DNA of 64,000 bases from Croceivirga sp. GTDB lineage: Bacteria > Bacteroidota > Bacteroidia > Flavobacteriales > Flavobacteriaceae. The stretch is from contig JANQRG010000007.1 of NCBI GenBank assembly GCA_028284665.1, positions 61,838-125,837 on the forward strand, given 5' to 3'. A program made the translations under genes and the position numbers. Position 1 is the stretch's first letter, and every line of letters begins with the position of its first letter. Under the pieces are notes generated by a model. The model had not been told where the DNA came from, did no database searches, and saw only the letters and a list, made by a program, of their open reading frames with translations. Shown here in pieces: positions 9,642 through 19,174 of the stretch.

Positions 9642-10325
9642 ATGCCAGAAACGATTTTAAAACTTCAGGATGTTGCTGTTTTTCAGGATGAAAACCTGGT
9701 GCTTGGCGATATTACCCTTCAGGTGAAAGAGGGGGAATTCGTCTACATTATTGGAAAAACCGGAAGCGGAAAAAGCAGTTTTATGAAAACCCTGTACGGC
9801 GATCTCCCCTTGCGACAAGGTGAAGCTACTGTGGTGGGGTTTAATCTAAAAACACTGGAAGAAAAAGATATTCCCTACCTCCGCAGGAAACTCGGTATCG
9901 TTTTCCAGGACTTTAAGCTGTTGCCCGACCGTAATGTAAATAACAATTTAAAGTTCGTACTTAAGGCAACCGGATGGACAGATACTACCAAAATGGATAC
10001 CAAAATTACAGAGGTTCTGGACAAAGTTGGCATGAAAACCAAGGGCTTCAAATTTCCGCACGAACTGTCTGGCGGAGAGCAGCAACGGGTTGCCATTGCG
10101 AGGGCGCTCCTGAATGACCCAGAGCTTATTCTTGCCGATGAGCCCACAGGAAATCTCGACCCTCAGACGAGTGTTGAGGTGATGAAGGTGTTGCAGGAAA
10201 TTAACGATAGTGGGCGCACCATTCTGATGGCCACCCACGACTATGCTTTGATCTTAAAATACCCTCACAAAACGATCAAGTGTGATGCCAGCAAAATGTT
10301 TGAGGTCATTCAAAAAGCTGTTTAA
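9642..10325 (+). CDS. ftsE: Cell-division ABC ATPase FtsE
   Basis: 227 residues, the usual length of FtsE. Walker A is GKTGSGKSS at about 38-46, the Q-loop lies in VFQDFKLLPDR, the ABC signature is LSGGEQQR, and Walker B plus D-loop read LILADEPTGNLDP. The VFQDF(K/R)LLPDRNV segment is characteristic of FtsE/LolD-type ATPases. FtsE with FtsX couples ATP hydrolysis to septal peptidoglycan hydrolase activation. No ftsX is adjacent; in Bacteroidota the two genes are often separated, so this does not argue against the call. LolD or MacB-type ATPases are the alternative. Confidence 0.75.
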   Translation: MPETILKLQDVAVFQDENLVLGDITLQVKEGEFVYIIGKTGSGKSSFMKTLYGDLPLRQGEATVVGFNLKTLEEKDIPYLRRKLGIVFQDFKLLPDRNVNNNLKFVLKATGWTDTTKMDTKITEVLDKVGMKTKGFKFPHELSGGEQQRVAIARALLNDPELILADEPTGNLDPQTSVEVMKVLQEINDSGRTILMATHDYALILKYPHKTIKCDASKMFEVIQKAV

Positions 10326-10471
10326 GTAACCCACTCACTACTATTTCGGAAGAAAACATCCAACCATTTCCAAGGTGCCGTTAAAAAATGTTGGATATTC
10401 TTATAAATTTCGACTTTCATCAACCTAAAAGATTTTTGTTTCTTTGCCAATATTCAAATTTCTTCCTTTAT

Positions 10472-11230
10472 ATGGAACTTTTAGGTATTGACATTGGGGG
10501 CTCGGGGATAAAAGGTGCCCTGGTAAACGCAGAAACCGGAGAAATGCTCACAGAACGGTTTCGCATTCCTACTCCGGAATCCCGAAAACCTGATGAGATG
10601 GCCCAGGTGATCAAACAAATTGTAGATCATTTTGATTATAGCGGTCCTGTGGGCTGTGGCTTCCCAACCATTGTTAAAAACGGGGTGTGTATCTCTCCCG
10701 GAAATTTGCACAAAAGCTGGGTAGGCGTCAATATAGATGAATTGTTTACGGAAGCTACGGGGCGTGAGTTTACCGTAGTCAACGATGCGGATGCTGCAGG
10801 GTACGCCTCTATGAATTACGGTGTAGGGCGCGGAAAACAAGGCTTGGTCATTATGATCACGGTCGGGACCGGATTGGGAAGTGGCGCCTTCCACAATGGG
10901 GAGCTGCTGGCCAATTTTGAGTTGGGCCAAATACCCTACAAGAAATACAAAAAAATAGAAGATTGGGCCTCTTCAGGTGCCAGGGAACGGGAAGGATTAT
11001 CCTATGAGAAATGGGCCAAGCGTTTTAATAGGTTTTTAAAGTACGTGGAGACAATCGTTGCCCCGGACCTCATTATTGTAGGAGGCGGTATTTCCAAGAA
11101 ATGGCACGAATTTGCGCATCTCATTGAAATAGAAACGGATGTGGTCAAAGCAGAACTAATGAATCATGCCGGTATTATAGGTGCCGCTATTTCCTGCTTA
11201 CGAGAGCAGCATCATGGGCATTTGAGTTAG
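10472..11230 (+). CDS. ppgK: Polyphosphate--glucose phosphotransferase (ROK family)
   Basis: 252 residues from the ATG at 10472, where the ROK phosphate-binding motif LGIDIGGSGIKGA begins at once; the upstream 28 residues of the open frame are not protein-like. Further motifs: CGFPTIVKNG, GNLHKSWVGV, VNDADAAGYA (catalytic Asp), TVGTGLGSG and a late LIIVGGGISKK. The GNLHKSW and DWASSGARE elements point to polyphosphate glucokinase rather than ATP-dependent glucokinase or a NagC-like regulator (no HTH). It phosphorylates glucose using polyphosphate and possibly ATP in the cytoplasm. It stands alone, followed by an intergenic repeat. Confidence 0.8.
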   Translation: MELLGIDIGGSGIKGALVNAETGEMLTERFRIPTPESRKPDEMAQVIKQIVDHFDYSGPVGCGFPTIVKNGVCISPGNLHKSWVGVNIDELFTEATGREFTVVNDADAAGYASMNYGVGRGKQGLVIMITVGTGLGSGAFHNGELLANFELGQIPYKKYKKIEDWASSGAREREGLSYEKWAKRFNRFLKYVETIVAPDLIIVGGGISKKWHEFAHLIEIETDVVKAELMNHAGIIGAAISCLREQHHGHLS

Positions 11231-11247
11231 CCTCAATACAACCTGTT

Positions 11248-11399
11248 GTCATTCCTGCATGTACCCCGGGCGTTATTTCCCCATGGATTTGTCATTCCGC
11301 ACCACTTGCGGAATCTAAGAGTAATCGAAGAAGTACGGTATATTGAAAGTAGATTCCTGCTGAAGTTTATCCTGAGCGTTGACGAAGGGCAGGAATGAC
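11248..11399. repeat. Intergenic repeat with 11-bp terminal inverted repeats
   Basis: The segment opens with GTCATTCCTGC (11248-11258) and closes with its exact reverse complement GCAGGAATGAC (11389-11399). Inside are a second GTCATTCC (11291) and a small palindrome TTCCGCA…TGCGGAA. The design, about 150 bp of nested inverted repeats between two genes, fits the non-coding palindromic repeats common in Flavobacteriia. No coding frame is visible in it. Confidence 0.6.
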
Positions 11400-11466
11400 A
11401 AATAACTAAATACCCAGTTCTACTTGCTAATTCTGCAATTGTTGCGGAATCAGGGAATAACAAAAC

Positions 11467-13263
11467 TTATCCTTTATTCCTTTTCCGATCCACCTCTTTC
11501 AGGTGGATTTTTCGCAAACGCAAATGATTTGGGGTCACCTCAACGTATTCATCCTTTTGGATATACTCCAGGGCTTCTTCCAGCGAAAACTTAATTGCAG
11601 GGACAATTCGTGATTTATCATCGGCACCCGCGGCGCGTACATTGGTCAATTTCTTGGTTTTGGTGACGTTTACCACCATATCATCCTGGCGGGAATTTTC
11701 CCCGATCACCTGCCCTTCATATATCTCTTCCCCGGGATCAATGAAAAATTTCCCCCGCTCCTGAAGTTTATCTATGGAATACGGAATAGCCGTTCCATTC
11801 TCCATGGACACCAGAGAACCGTTGATACGTTGTGCTATTTCGCCTTTTAGCGGTTGGTATTCTAAAAATCGGTGCGCCATTATGGCCTCACCGGCTGTTG
11901 CCGTTAACAACTGATTCCGCAACCCAATAATACCCCGGGAAGGAATATGGAATTCACAAACCATACGGCTGCCTTTGGCTTCCATACTGATCATCTCTCC
12001 TTTACGAATGGAGACCAGTTCTACTGCCTTACCGGAAACCTCTTCCGGTAGATCTATGGTCAAATGTTCCACGGGCTCACATTTCACCCTGTCAATTTCC
12101 TTAATGATCACCTGGGGCTGTCCTATTTGCAGTTCATACCCCTCGCGTCGCATAGTTTCTATCAATACCGAAAGATGTAATACCCCGCGACCGAAGACCA
12201 TGAACTTATCAGCACTATCCGTGGGCTCTACACGTAGTGCCAGGTTTTTTTCCAGTTCCCGCTCCAGGCGCTCTTTTAGGTGTCGGGAGGTTACGAATTT
12301 GCCATCTTTCCCAAAAAAAGGACTATCGTTTATGGTAAACAACATACTCATAGTAGGTTCATCAATGGCGATGGTTTTCAGCGCTTCAGGCTGCTCGAAA
12401 TCTGCCACCGTATCACCAATATCAAATCCTTCCATACCTACCAGAGCACAAATATCCCCTGTTTGTACCTCCTGAACCTTTTTTCGGCCTAAGCCGTCAA
12501 ACAGGAAAACCTCCTTGATCCTCGACTTGACCAGGGCGCCATCACGCTTCACAAGAGTTACTTGCTGATTTTCCCGCAACGTACCGCGTTGTAATCGCCC
12601 AATAGCGATCCTTCCTGTAAAAGAGGAAAAATCCAAAGAGGTGATCAACAATTGTGTGGTACCGGCCTGCGGTTTGAATTCCGGAACATGTTCCAGGACC
12701 ATATCCAATAAAGGTGCAATGGAGTCCGTAGGTTGTTGCCAGTCTTCGCTCATCCATCCCTGTTTGGCAGAGCCGTACACCGTAGGGAAATCCAACTGCC
12801 ATTCTTCAGCACCCAGCTCAAACATCAGGTCAAAAACCTTCTCATGCACCCCTTCGGGATCGCAATTTTCTTTATCCACTTTGTTGATGACCACACATGG
12901 TTTCAGGCCCAGGGAAATCGCTTTTTGCAGGACAAAACGGGTTTGCGGCATAGGGCCTTCAAAGGCATCTACCAACAGCAATACCCCATCGGCCATATTG
13001 AGGACACGCTCAACCTCTCCTCCAAAATCAGCGTGACCCGGCGTGTCAATAATATTGATCTTGGTGTTCTTATACACTACGGAAACATTCTTGGAGACGA
13101 TCGTGATGCCGCGTTCCCGCTCCAGGTCATTATTATCCAGGATCAATTCACCCTTGTTCTCGTTTTCCCGGAACAATCGGCAATGGTACATGATCTTATC
13201 TACCAAAGTAGTTTTCCCGTGATCTACGTGGGCAATGATGGCGATGTTTTTGATTTGCTGCAT
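11467..13263 (-). CDS. typA: Ribosome-associated GTPase TypA/BipA
   Basis: 598 residues from the Met at 13263 ([19 protein letters not shown]); the frame extends 11 residues further but the G1 motif normally lies close to the N-terminus. G-motifs are AHVDHGKTT (G1), RERGITI (switch I), [12 protein letters not shown] (G3), VINKVDK (G4) and YGSAKQGW (G5), followed by the EF-G-like domains II, III and V and a TypA-specific C-terminus ([25 protein letters not shown]). TypA binds the 70S ribosome and affects assembly and stress or low-temperature growth. Length and domain order match the family; no oddities seen. Confidence 0.97.
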   Translation of the reverse strand: MQQIKNIAIIAHVDHGKTTLVDKIMYHCRLFRENENKGELILDNNDLERERGITIVSKNVSVVYKNTKINIIDTPGHADFGGEVERVLNMADGVLLLVDAFEGPMPQTRFVLQKAISLGLKPCVVINKVDKENCDPEGVHEKVFDLMFELGAEEWQLDFPTVYGSAKQGWMSEDWQQPTDSIAPLLDMVLEHVPEFKPQAGTTQLLITSLDFSSFTGRIAIGRLQRGTLRENQQVTLVKRDGALVKSRIKEVFLFDGLGRKKVQEVQTGDICALVGMEGFDIGDTVADFEQPEALKTIAIDEPTMSMLFTINDSPFFGKDGKFVTSRHLKERLERELEKNLALRVEPTDSADKFMVFGRGVLHLSVLIETMRREGYELQIGQPQVIIKEIDRVKCEPVEHLTIDLPEEVSGKAVELVSIRKGEMISMEAKGSRMVCEFHIPSRGIIGLRNQLLTATAGEAIMAHRFLEYQPLKGEIAQRINGSLVSMENGTAIPYSIDKLQERGKFFIDPGEEIYEGQVIGENSRQDDMVVNVTKTKKLTNVRAAGADDKSRIVPAIKFSLEEALEYIQKDEYVEVTPNHLRLRKIHLKEVDRKRNKG

Positions 13264-13356
13264 GGCCTTGTTTTCAGGCCGCAAAGGTACTCCCATTTAT
13301 CGGGCAATAAAAACCAACGGAAACAAAATTTAGCACGCTGATTTTGCCCTGTTTTG

Positions 13357-15756
13357 TCAGCTGCCAATCCTATCATTCTCGTCGGTAAGGCCGGTTTTTC
13401 GTTTCCTGGCCTTCTTGATCTCATTTCTCCCAAAATCATAGGTTAAGCTAAAAGCAACCTGTCTGCTATCATTTCCCCCGCTGCCATCAATAAACAATGC
13501 TCCAAATTGTGTGATACCTCGCCAGGGAACGGTATACAAAATATCGTTGAAGGAGAGCCTACCGGTGAATCTATCGTTAAAAAATTTCTGTTGGAACGCC
13601 ACATTTAAGGACCCCAAAGACTGCGTTTGATACGTCCCACCCCAAATGGAAGGTGAACTGTACCATCCGGACACCTCCATTTTAAGCTTTTTAGAAAGCG
13701 TAAACGTATTCTGGGCATAGAAGCTTACGGTTTCCTGTTGAATGGGTAAAAACTCAGGACTGGTCGCTTTAAAATCACTGAGGTATGCATTTAAACTGAA
13801 GTAGATATTCCACCACTCATAGATCTTTTTAGGATAGGAAATCCCCAGATTGAATACTTCCTGATCGGCAACATTGAGCGTAGTTAAAAAGTTGGTGCTC
13901 TCCCCTTCCGCAACCGTGACCCTCGCGAAAAAGTCAGAAACATAACTGTAACTAATTGAGGTGGTCAATCGGTAGTTGTAGGTATGAGAAAGCTTCACGT
14001 TATTGGTATATTGGGGCTGCAAAAAAGGATTCCCCTGACTAAACGAAAGTTCATCCAACTTGTATTGAAAAGGGTTTAGGGATTGGTAGTTAGGCCGTTG
14101 TATCCTACGGCTGTACGTTAGCGCAAATTGGTTCTTACGGTTCATTTGATACGTAAGCCCTCCGGAAGGAAAAAAATCAGTGTAATTGCGTTGTACGCGT
14201 TCATTTTCGCTTTGCTGAAGGCTGGTCAAATTCCCATCTGAATCGGTATTCTCCACGCGCAACCCCAGTTGTATGTTCCATTTGCCCCATTTTCGGTTGT
14301 AATTCACATATGCCGCGTTAATGTTTTCCAGGTATTCAAATTCATTACTCTGCGTGGGATCCAGAATGTTTTGTCCGTTGATCTCATTAAAAAATTCAAA
14401 GGCGTTATTTGTTGTAATATAAGACAGCTTAACCCCCAACCCCAGAGATCCTTTTAAAAAGGGTTGCTCGTAGTCTGCTTTGATAGTAGCAATATCGATG
14501 TCAATAGGCGTATCTTGAAAGGTGATCCGTTCGCTGAATACCAAGGTTTCATCCCCATTAAAATAGGTGTTCGGTTGAAAAGCATCCCGTTCACTGTTGT
14601 AGCGTCCCAGGTCCAAATCTACGTTAATGCTATATCCTAAGGTATCTGCGTAACGGTAGTTGAGATTACCGTTAATATTGTACGAAGTATTCTGGGTCTG
14701 ATTCAAGGCCACCAGAACACTGTCATTTTCGATAGCATTTCCTTCACGAATGGGTGTACGGGTATTGTTGGTGTTAAAGCTATTATTGAAGTTACCATTA
14801 AATATGGCGCCAATAGTATGTTTTGAATTCACATAGTAATCATACCCCAGTTTTATGTTATTGGTATTCCTATCATACACACTAGTGGTTCGGGCATCGA
14901 ATTGTGTTCCCTCTTGAGTTCGCAGTAAATTGATAAAGCCTGTGCTCTTACCAAAGCGATTGCTATAGGTACCATAAAAATTGCCTTTCTTCCCCCTATT
15001 GTTAAAATTTAAGCTGGCATTGTTTCTGCCGAAATCCCCAACGGTTAACCCTGAGGTAAACGTCCCGTTGGTGCCAAGACTTTTGTCCTTTTTAAGCTTT
15101 ATATTAATGATCCCTGCATTACCGGCGGCGTCATACTTTGAAGAGGGTTGGGTTATGATTTCTACCGCTTCCACATCCGTAGCTTGTAAACTTTCCAGGT
15201 AGTTGATCAGATCCTCTCCCTGTAACACGGAAAGTTTACCGTCAATAAAGATCTGTACCCCGGTTTTACCCTCCACTATGATCCCACCGTTATTGTCTAC
15301 GATAACTCCCGGTGCCTTTCGCAATAGTTCAAAAGCACTGGTGCCCGTTGCATTAATGGTATTCTCTACATTAAAAACCGTCTTATCCGCCAAAACCTGC
15401 ACCATGGGTTTTTCTGAAGTGACCACCACTTCTTCTAAATTCTCGGTCTCAAGATTTAGGACAAAGACGCCTAAGTCCAGATCCTCGCCATTAAAATTGA
15501 TTCTTTTGGTAAAATCGGAATACCCCAGATTGGTGATTTTTAGAAGGTATTTACCGGGTAGTATGCTTTGGAGTTCGAAAATGCCGAGATCTTCGGTAAT
15601 TGTAGCCTTGACCAAACTTGAATCTTTTGCCCTGCTTAATGTAATAGCTGCAAATACAACAGGTTCATCATTGGAATCCAAAACCCTTCCTTTTATGGTT
15701 TGGGCAGAAAGGCCTATCCCCAAAAGCAAAGTGAAAAGTAAAATAACAGTTTTCAT
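13357..15756 (-). CDS. TonB-dependent receptor-like outer-membrane protein (OMP_b-brl_3 type)
   Basis: 799 residues: signal peptide (1-18, ending LSAQ), carboxypeptidase-regulatory-like domain (~20-105; GRVLDSNDEPV), plug-like region (~110-225; VEAVEIITQPSSKYDAAGNAG) and a long barrel with repeated NxNGNLNYRY-type strands. The plug motif SSKYDAAGNAGIINI is diagnostic of the outer-membrane beta-barrel family 3 group rather than SusC. Substrates of this group are mostly unknown. It is divergently oriented to the LytS/LytTR pair, so the ~290 bp between them may carry both promoters. No lipoprotein partner is next to it. Confidence 0.88.
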   Translation of the reverse strand: MKTVILLFTLLLGIGLSAQTIKGRVLDSNDEPVVFAAITLSRAKDSSLVKATITEDLGIFELQSILPGKYLLKITNLGYSDFTKRINFNGEDLDLGVFVLNLETENLEEVVVTSEKPMVQVLADKTVFNVENTINATGTSAFELLRKAPGVIVDNNGGIIVEGKTGVQIFIDGKLSVLQGEDLINYLESLQATDVEAVEIITQPSSKYDAAGNAGIINIKLKKDKSLGTNGTFTSGLTVGDFGRNNASLNFNNRGKKGNFYGTYSNRFGKSTGFINLLRTQEGTQFDARTTSVYDRNTNNIKLGYDYYVNSKHTIGAIFNGNFNNSFNTNNTRTPIREGNAIENDSVLVALNQTQNTSYNINGNLNYRYADTLGYSINVDLDLGRYNSERDAFQPNTYFNGDETLVFSERITFQDTPIDIDIATIKADYEQPFLKGSLGLGVKLSYITTNNAFEFFNEINGQNILDPTQSNEFEYLENINAAYVNYNRKWGKWNIQLGLRVENTDSDGNLTSLQQSENERVQRNYTDFFPSGGLTYQMNRKNQFALTYSRRIQRPNYQSLNPFQYKLDELSFSQGNPFLQPQYTNNVKLSHTYNYRLTTSISYSYVSDFFARVTVAEGESTNFLTTLNVADQEVFNLGISYPKKIYEWWNIYFSLNAYLSDFKATSPEFLPIQQETVSFYAQNTFTLSKKLKMEVSGWYSSPSIWGGTYQTQSLGSLNVAFQQKFFNDRFTGRLSFNDILYTVPWRGITQFGALFIDGSGGNDSRQVAFSLTYDFGRNEIKKARKRKTGLTDENDRIGS

Positions 15757-16044
15757 GAAAGTTCGTTTTTTGATATCCCAAAACTCTGCTTTTGGGTGGG
15801 CCAGCCCAAGTGGGTTTCGACCAGTTGACCCATTTACGGATAAATGGGAAGGGCAATTCAGCTGGCTATAGGACCATTCGTCTTCATGGTATACTTCAGT
15901 TTTAGCAAATGGTTACAGCTATACGGGAAAGGTGGTTACTTGAAAGAAGGTATTACGGACTTCCAAGGACCACCCATCGGGCTATGGTTCAACTCATCTG
16001 TTATTTTTGAAGAGATACCGCCTGTATTACCTAATTTTAAAACC

Positions 16045-17115
16045 ATGCAAGCATTTCTAAAGAAAAAAGTGATCTGGGGAGTTTCGGTAAAGGAACTTCT
16101 CGCTCTTTTAGGACTTTACCAATTTTTGTCTTGGGCATATCATTTGGCAGTATGGTTGAATTATCCTTTAGATACACGTTCACGAATAGAATTCTTTGAC
16201 CCTATTTCATATTTAGACGGTGGCGGTGTTCAATACGCTATCTTTTTTCTGTTCACAATACCTATTTGGTGGCTTATTTTTCAAGGACTTCAAAGAAAAG
16301 CGTTTTGGTTTCGTATCTCGTTGCATTTGGTACTCTTACCTTGTTTTGTTTTTGCTTCAAAGTATACGTATTACACTATTGTTGAACTGATTGGTTGGGG
16401 GCATCTAGAAGGGTCAGGTGAAATATGGGACATTTACATTCCTGCGATGTTCTATTTAATACAGTTTGGTATTTTTCATAGCTATGAGCATTACAAGGAA
16501 AATCAGCGAAAGCTAAAAATGGAAGGTGAGCTACGACAAGCTGCCTTAAAAAGCGAACTAGCCGCAATAAAAGCACAGTTGAATCCGCATTTTTTGTATA
16601 ACGTATTTAATACCATCAATGCTTCTGTTCCACCGAAACAGGAAAAGACCCGGCAAATGATTGCCACCCTTGCCGATCTATTCCGATATCAATTAAGGGC
16701 TTCCAAAACGGAATTTGTTCTTTTATCTGACGAACTGGATTTTATCAACAAATACCTTGAGCTGGAAAAGGCGCGATTTGAGGAACGACTGGATATTGAG
16801 ATCAATGTTCCTGAGGAGCTTTGGAACGAGAAGATACCCCCTATGCTACTACAACCTTTGGTAGAGAATTCGGTAAAACACGGGATATCTAATTCCCTGG
16901 AAGGCGGTAAAATCACGTTAACGGTATTTAAACAGGACAATACGCTAAAATTTGAAATCGCCGATACAGGAACCGGAGTAAAAGATAAAACCAATTTGTT
17001 CGGAAAAGGAATTGGGTTAAGTAATACACAACTACGGCTTCAAAAAATGTATCAAAGTCAGTTGGAAATACTCGATAATGACCCTCAAGGTCTTAAAATA
17101 CGTTTTGCCCTATGA
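16045..17115 (+). CDS. LytS-type sensor histidine kinase
   Basis: 356 residues from the ATG at 16045; the upstream open frame is hydrophilic and unlike a kinase N-terminus, while MQAFLKKKVIW leads straight into the first membrane helix. Four hydrophobic helices span about residues 15-145. A short coiled coil precedes the His_kinase domain, whose phospho-acceptor His182 lies in QLNPHFLYNVFN, then the ATPase domain with LLQPLVENSVKHG and GKGIGLSN. Its stop overlaps the next gene's start by 4 bp, so kinase and LytTR regulator form one translationally coupled two-component system. The signal sensed is unknown. Confidence 0.92.
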   Translation: MQAFLKKKVIWGVSVKELLALLGLYQFLSWAYHLAVWLNYPLDTRSRIEFFDPISYLDGGGVQYAIFFLFTIPIWWLIFQGLQRKAFWFRISLHLVLLPCFVFASKYTYYTIVELIGWGHLEGSGEIWDIYIPAMFYLIQFGIFHSYEHYKENQRKLKMEGELRQAALKSELAAIKAQLNPHFLYNVFNTINASVPPKQEKTRQMIATLADLFRYQLRASKTEFVLLSDELDFINKYLELEKARFEERLDIEINVPEELWNEKIPPMLLQPLVENSVKHGISNSLEGGKITLTVFKQDNTLKFEIADTGTGVKDKTNLFGKGIGLSNTQLRLQKMYQSQLEILDNDPQGLKIRFAL

Positions 17116-17834
17116 AAAAGGTAATCATAGCGGATGATGAAAAGGCGGGAAGGACCTTGATCAAGGAGTTTTTAGAAGACTACCCGGAACTGGTCTTAGT
17201 GGCCGAAGTCAATAATGGCGTAGACGCTATTACCGAAATCAACCGTTTTAAGCCTGATCTGGCCTTTTTGGATATTCAGATGCCGGGAAAAACAGGTTTT
17301 GAAGTGCTTACCTACCTGGAAGAATTACCGAATATCATTTTTTCCACCGCTTATGATGAATATGCCCTAAAAGCATTTGAGGTGCACGCCGTGGATTATC
17401 TGCTTAAACCCTACACCAAAGAACGCTTTAAATTGGCTGTGGACCGACTCAACGGGGACAATCAAAAACTGAGAAACCTTACAGAGAGCCTGTTACTGGA
17501 AAAAACAGCGTATCCTACCAGGGTATTGGTGCAGCATAACCGAAAGTTGATCACCGTCTCTGTAGACGATATTCAATGGGTGGAAGCCTTTGGGGATTAT
17601 TCCAAACTGCATATCGAGAATCAGGTGTTCCTGAGTAATTTCGGGATCTCGGAACTAGAAGACAGATTGGATCCTAAAAAGTTCCTTAGGGTACACCGGT
17701 CTTCTATTATTAATTTGGATAAGGTCAAAGAACTTAACAAATATGGGAAGAGTTATGACGTAACCCTACTTAACGGAGAGGTGGTTCGTGTAAGCCGCGG
17801 CTATATGGATGCTCTTAAGAAAATTATGTTGTAA
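17112..17834 (+). CDS. LytTR-family response regulator
   Basis: 240 residues. The receiver domain (1-120) has the acidic pair DDE near the N-terminus, phospho-acceptor Asp54 in FLDIQMPG, the Thr/Ser switch in FSTAYDEYAL and Lys in LLKPYTKERF. The C-terminal LytTR DNA-binding domain (~135-240) shows VDDIQWVEAFGDYSKL and FLRVHRSSIINLDKV. It overlaps the kinase gene by 4 bp. LytTR regulators bind imperfect direct repeats upstream of target promoters; possible targets are the neighbouring receptor or the small barrel paralogues, but no site was identified. Confidence 0.93.
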   Translation: MKKVIIADDEKAGRTLIKEFLEDYPELVLVAEVNNGVDAITEINRFKPDLAFLDIQMPGKTGFEVLTYLEELPNIIFSTAYDEYALKAFEVHAVDYLLKPYTKERFKLAVDRLNGDNQKLRNLTESLLLEKTAYPTRVLVQHNRKLITVSVDDIQWVEAFGDYSKLHIENQVFLSNFGISELEDRLDPKKFLRVHRSSIINLDKVKELNKYGKSYDVTLLNGEVVRVSRGYMDALKKIML

Positions 17835-17841
17835 CCCTTGC

Positions 17842-18450
17842 TCACCGTTTTCTTCCCACAACCCAGCCTATGGTTACCCTAAAATTAGGATACACCGAAA
17901 AGTCATCGGTAGCCGTTACCCCGCCACCTGAGTCCGAGCGATCCAAATCCACAGAAATCACCCCAATACCAAATTGTAGCCCCCAGTTAAACCCGGAAGT
18001 ATAGGTACGCTGTAACCCGTAGGTAGCGCCTATATAAAACGTTTCAAAATCTGCTGGTCCAAAGGCTATGATGTTCCCGATATCCGGTTCAAAATCGTTT
18101 CCCAACAGGGCCACATCGGAGGTATAGTAGGCATTAATACCATAGAAGTTTCCGGAATTTCCTGAAACGGATTTTCCCTTTGTTATTCTTCTTTCAAAGT
18201 TGTAATAGTTCCGCAACTGGGCATCAAATCGGGGATATAGATCAAAACTGCTATCGTCAAAAGCGATGATCCCCAAGGAGGTGGCAGCATCAAGACGAAT
18301 AGATATGGTTTTCGAAACCCCAAATTCGTAGGCAACTCCCGGCCAAAGCACATTGATCAAAAATTGATTTTCTACATGAGGATCGTTCGATTGCCCCTTG
18401 GTGTTAAACGCAAGAAAAAGTAGGGCCAAATATAATGGAAAGTGTTTCAT
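17842..18450 (-). CDS. Small outer-membrane barrel protein, paralogue 1 of 3
   Basis: 202 residues with a signal peptide (ending TKGQ) and short amphipathic strands typical of an 8-10-stranded outer-membrane barrel. Shared features with the next two genes: LWPGVAYEFG near the N-terminus, a YYNFERR…GNSGNFYG segment in the middle, a GLQRTYTSGFNWGLQFG strand and a final GWVVGRKR. The function of this family is unknown to me. It converges on the LytTR gene (8 bp between stops). The three tandem copies suggest local duplication. Confidence 0.75.
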   Translation of the reverse strand: MKHFPLYLALLFLAFNTKGQSNDPHVENQFLINVLWPGVAYEFGVSKTISIRLDAATSLGIIAFDDSSFDLYPRFDAQLRNYYNFERRITKGKSVSGNSGNFYGINAYYTSDVALLGNDFEPDIGNIIAFGPADFETFYIGATYGLQRTYTSGFNWGLQFGIGVISVDLDRSDSGGGVTATDDFSVYPNFRVTIGWVVGRKR

Positions 18451-18502
18451 GATTGCTCATTTTGGTTTAGTAGGGTGGTAGAACACAAATACTACGCCAA
18501 AA

Positions 18503-19093
18503 TCAATCGATCCGGTAATCCGTAGCCCGGGATTTCCGGCGGGTAACTACCCATCCAAAGGTAAAGTTGACCAAAGGACCATAGCCATTGGGAACCCCAT
18601 CCCCGCGATAATATCCAAATCCAAATTCCGCATTAAAATTGAATCCGCTTCTATAGGTTCTTTGAATACCGTATACCCCACCATAAAAAGCAATAGCAAA
18701 ATCTTTATCATCTCGAAGGTTCTGGGCTATTTGAAGCGGCCCCCAAAAAATACTCATTGCCGGTGCCAGGTAATCCGCAGAATTCCCCACGATATTCTTA
18801 TTAATATCCAGGCGATTCTCAAAGTTATGATAGTACCGGATACGCGTATGCCAGGCAAAACCAAAGGTGTACCCTTCCTGATAGGCAGCTATGCCAGGAC
18901 TAAAACTTGTGGATACGCTCACATTCCGTAAAAGTCCATACTCATAACGAAATCCCGGCCCTAGCAGGTTTAACGTGAATTGGTGGCGTTCCAAATTGAT
19001 GATCCCCAGTTTTCGTTCCTCTAACCGCTGGCCATTAAGTTGATGTGATAGTACGAGTAGAAAACAACAGAACAAGGGAAAGCATCGTGCCAT
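18503..19093 (-). CDS. Small outer-membrane barrel protein, paralogue 2 of 3
   Basis: 196 residues with a signal peptide (ending QLNGQ). It repeats the layout of its neighbours: LLGPGFRYEYG, YYHNFENR…GNSADYLAP, GVYGIQRTYRSGFNFNAEFGFG and a C-terminal FTFGWVVTRRKS. Glycine and aromatic alternation fits a small outer-membrane beta-barrel. It lies 52 bp upstream of paralogue 1 on the same strand, so they could be co-transcribed. No enzymatic motif or metal ligands are seen. The exact role is unknown; the call rests on paralogy and barrel-like sequence. Confidence 0.75.
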   Translation of the reverse strand: MARCFPLFCCFLLVLSHQLNGQRLEERKLGIINLERHQFTLNLLGPGFRYEYGLLRNVSVSTSFSPGIAAYQEGYTFGFAWHTRIRYYHNFENRLDINKNIVGNSADYLAPAMSIFWGPLQIAQNLRDDKDFAIAFYGGVYGIQRTYRSGFNFNAEFGFGYYRGDGVPNGYGPLVNFTFGWVVTRRKSRATDYRID

Positions 19094-19174
19094 GGTACGG
19101 TTATTTATATCCTTTAAATCTATGGCCTTTACCCTGGTTTCTTGGAATTTTTAGATAAGTTTAGCATCTGGGGC

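Noticed and set aside
12733..13341. Plus-strand frame of ~200 codons over typA
   Set aside because: Antisense shadow of a highly conserved GTPase gene.
13357..15756. SusC identity for the 799-residue receptor
   Set aside because: It lacks the SusC motif LITTKKG and a SusD partner; the SSKYDAAGNAG motif indicates the OMP_b-brl_3 group.
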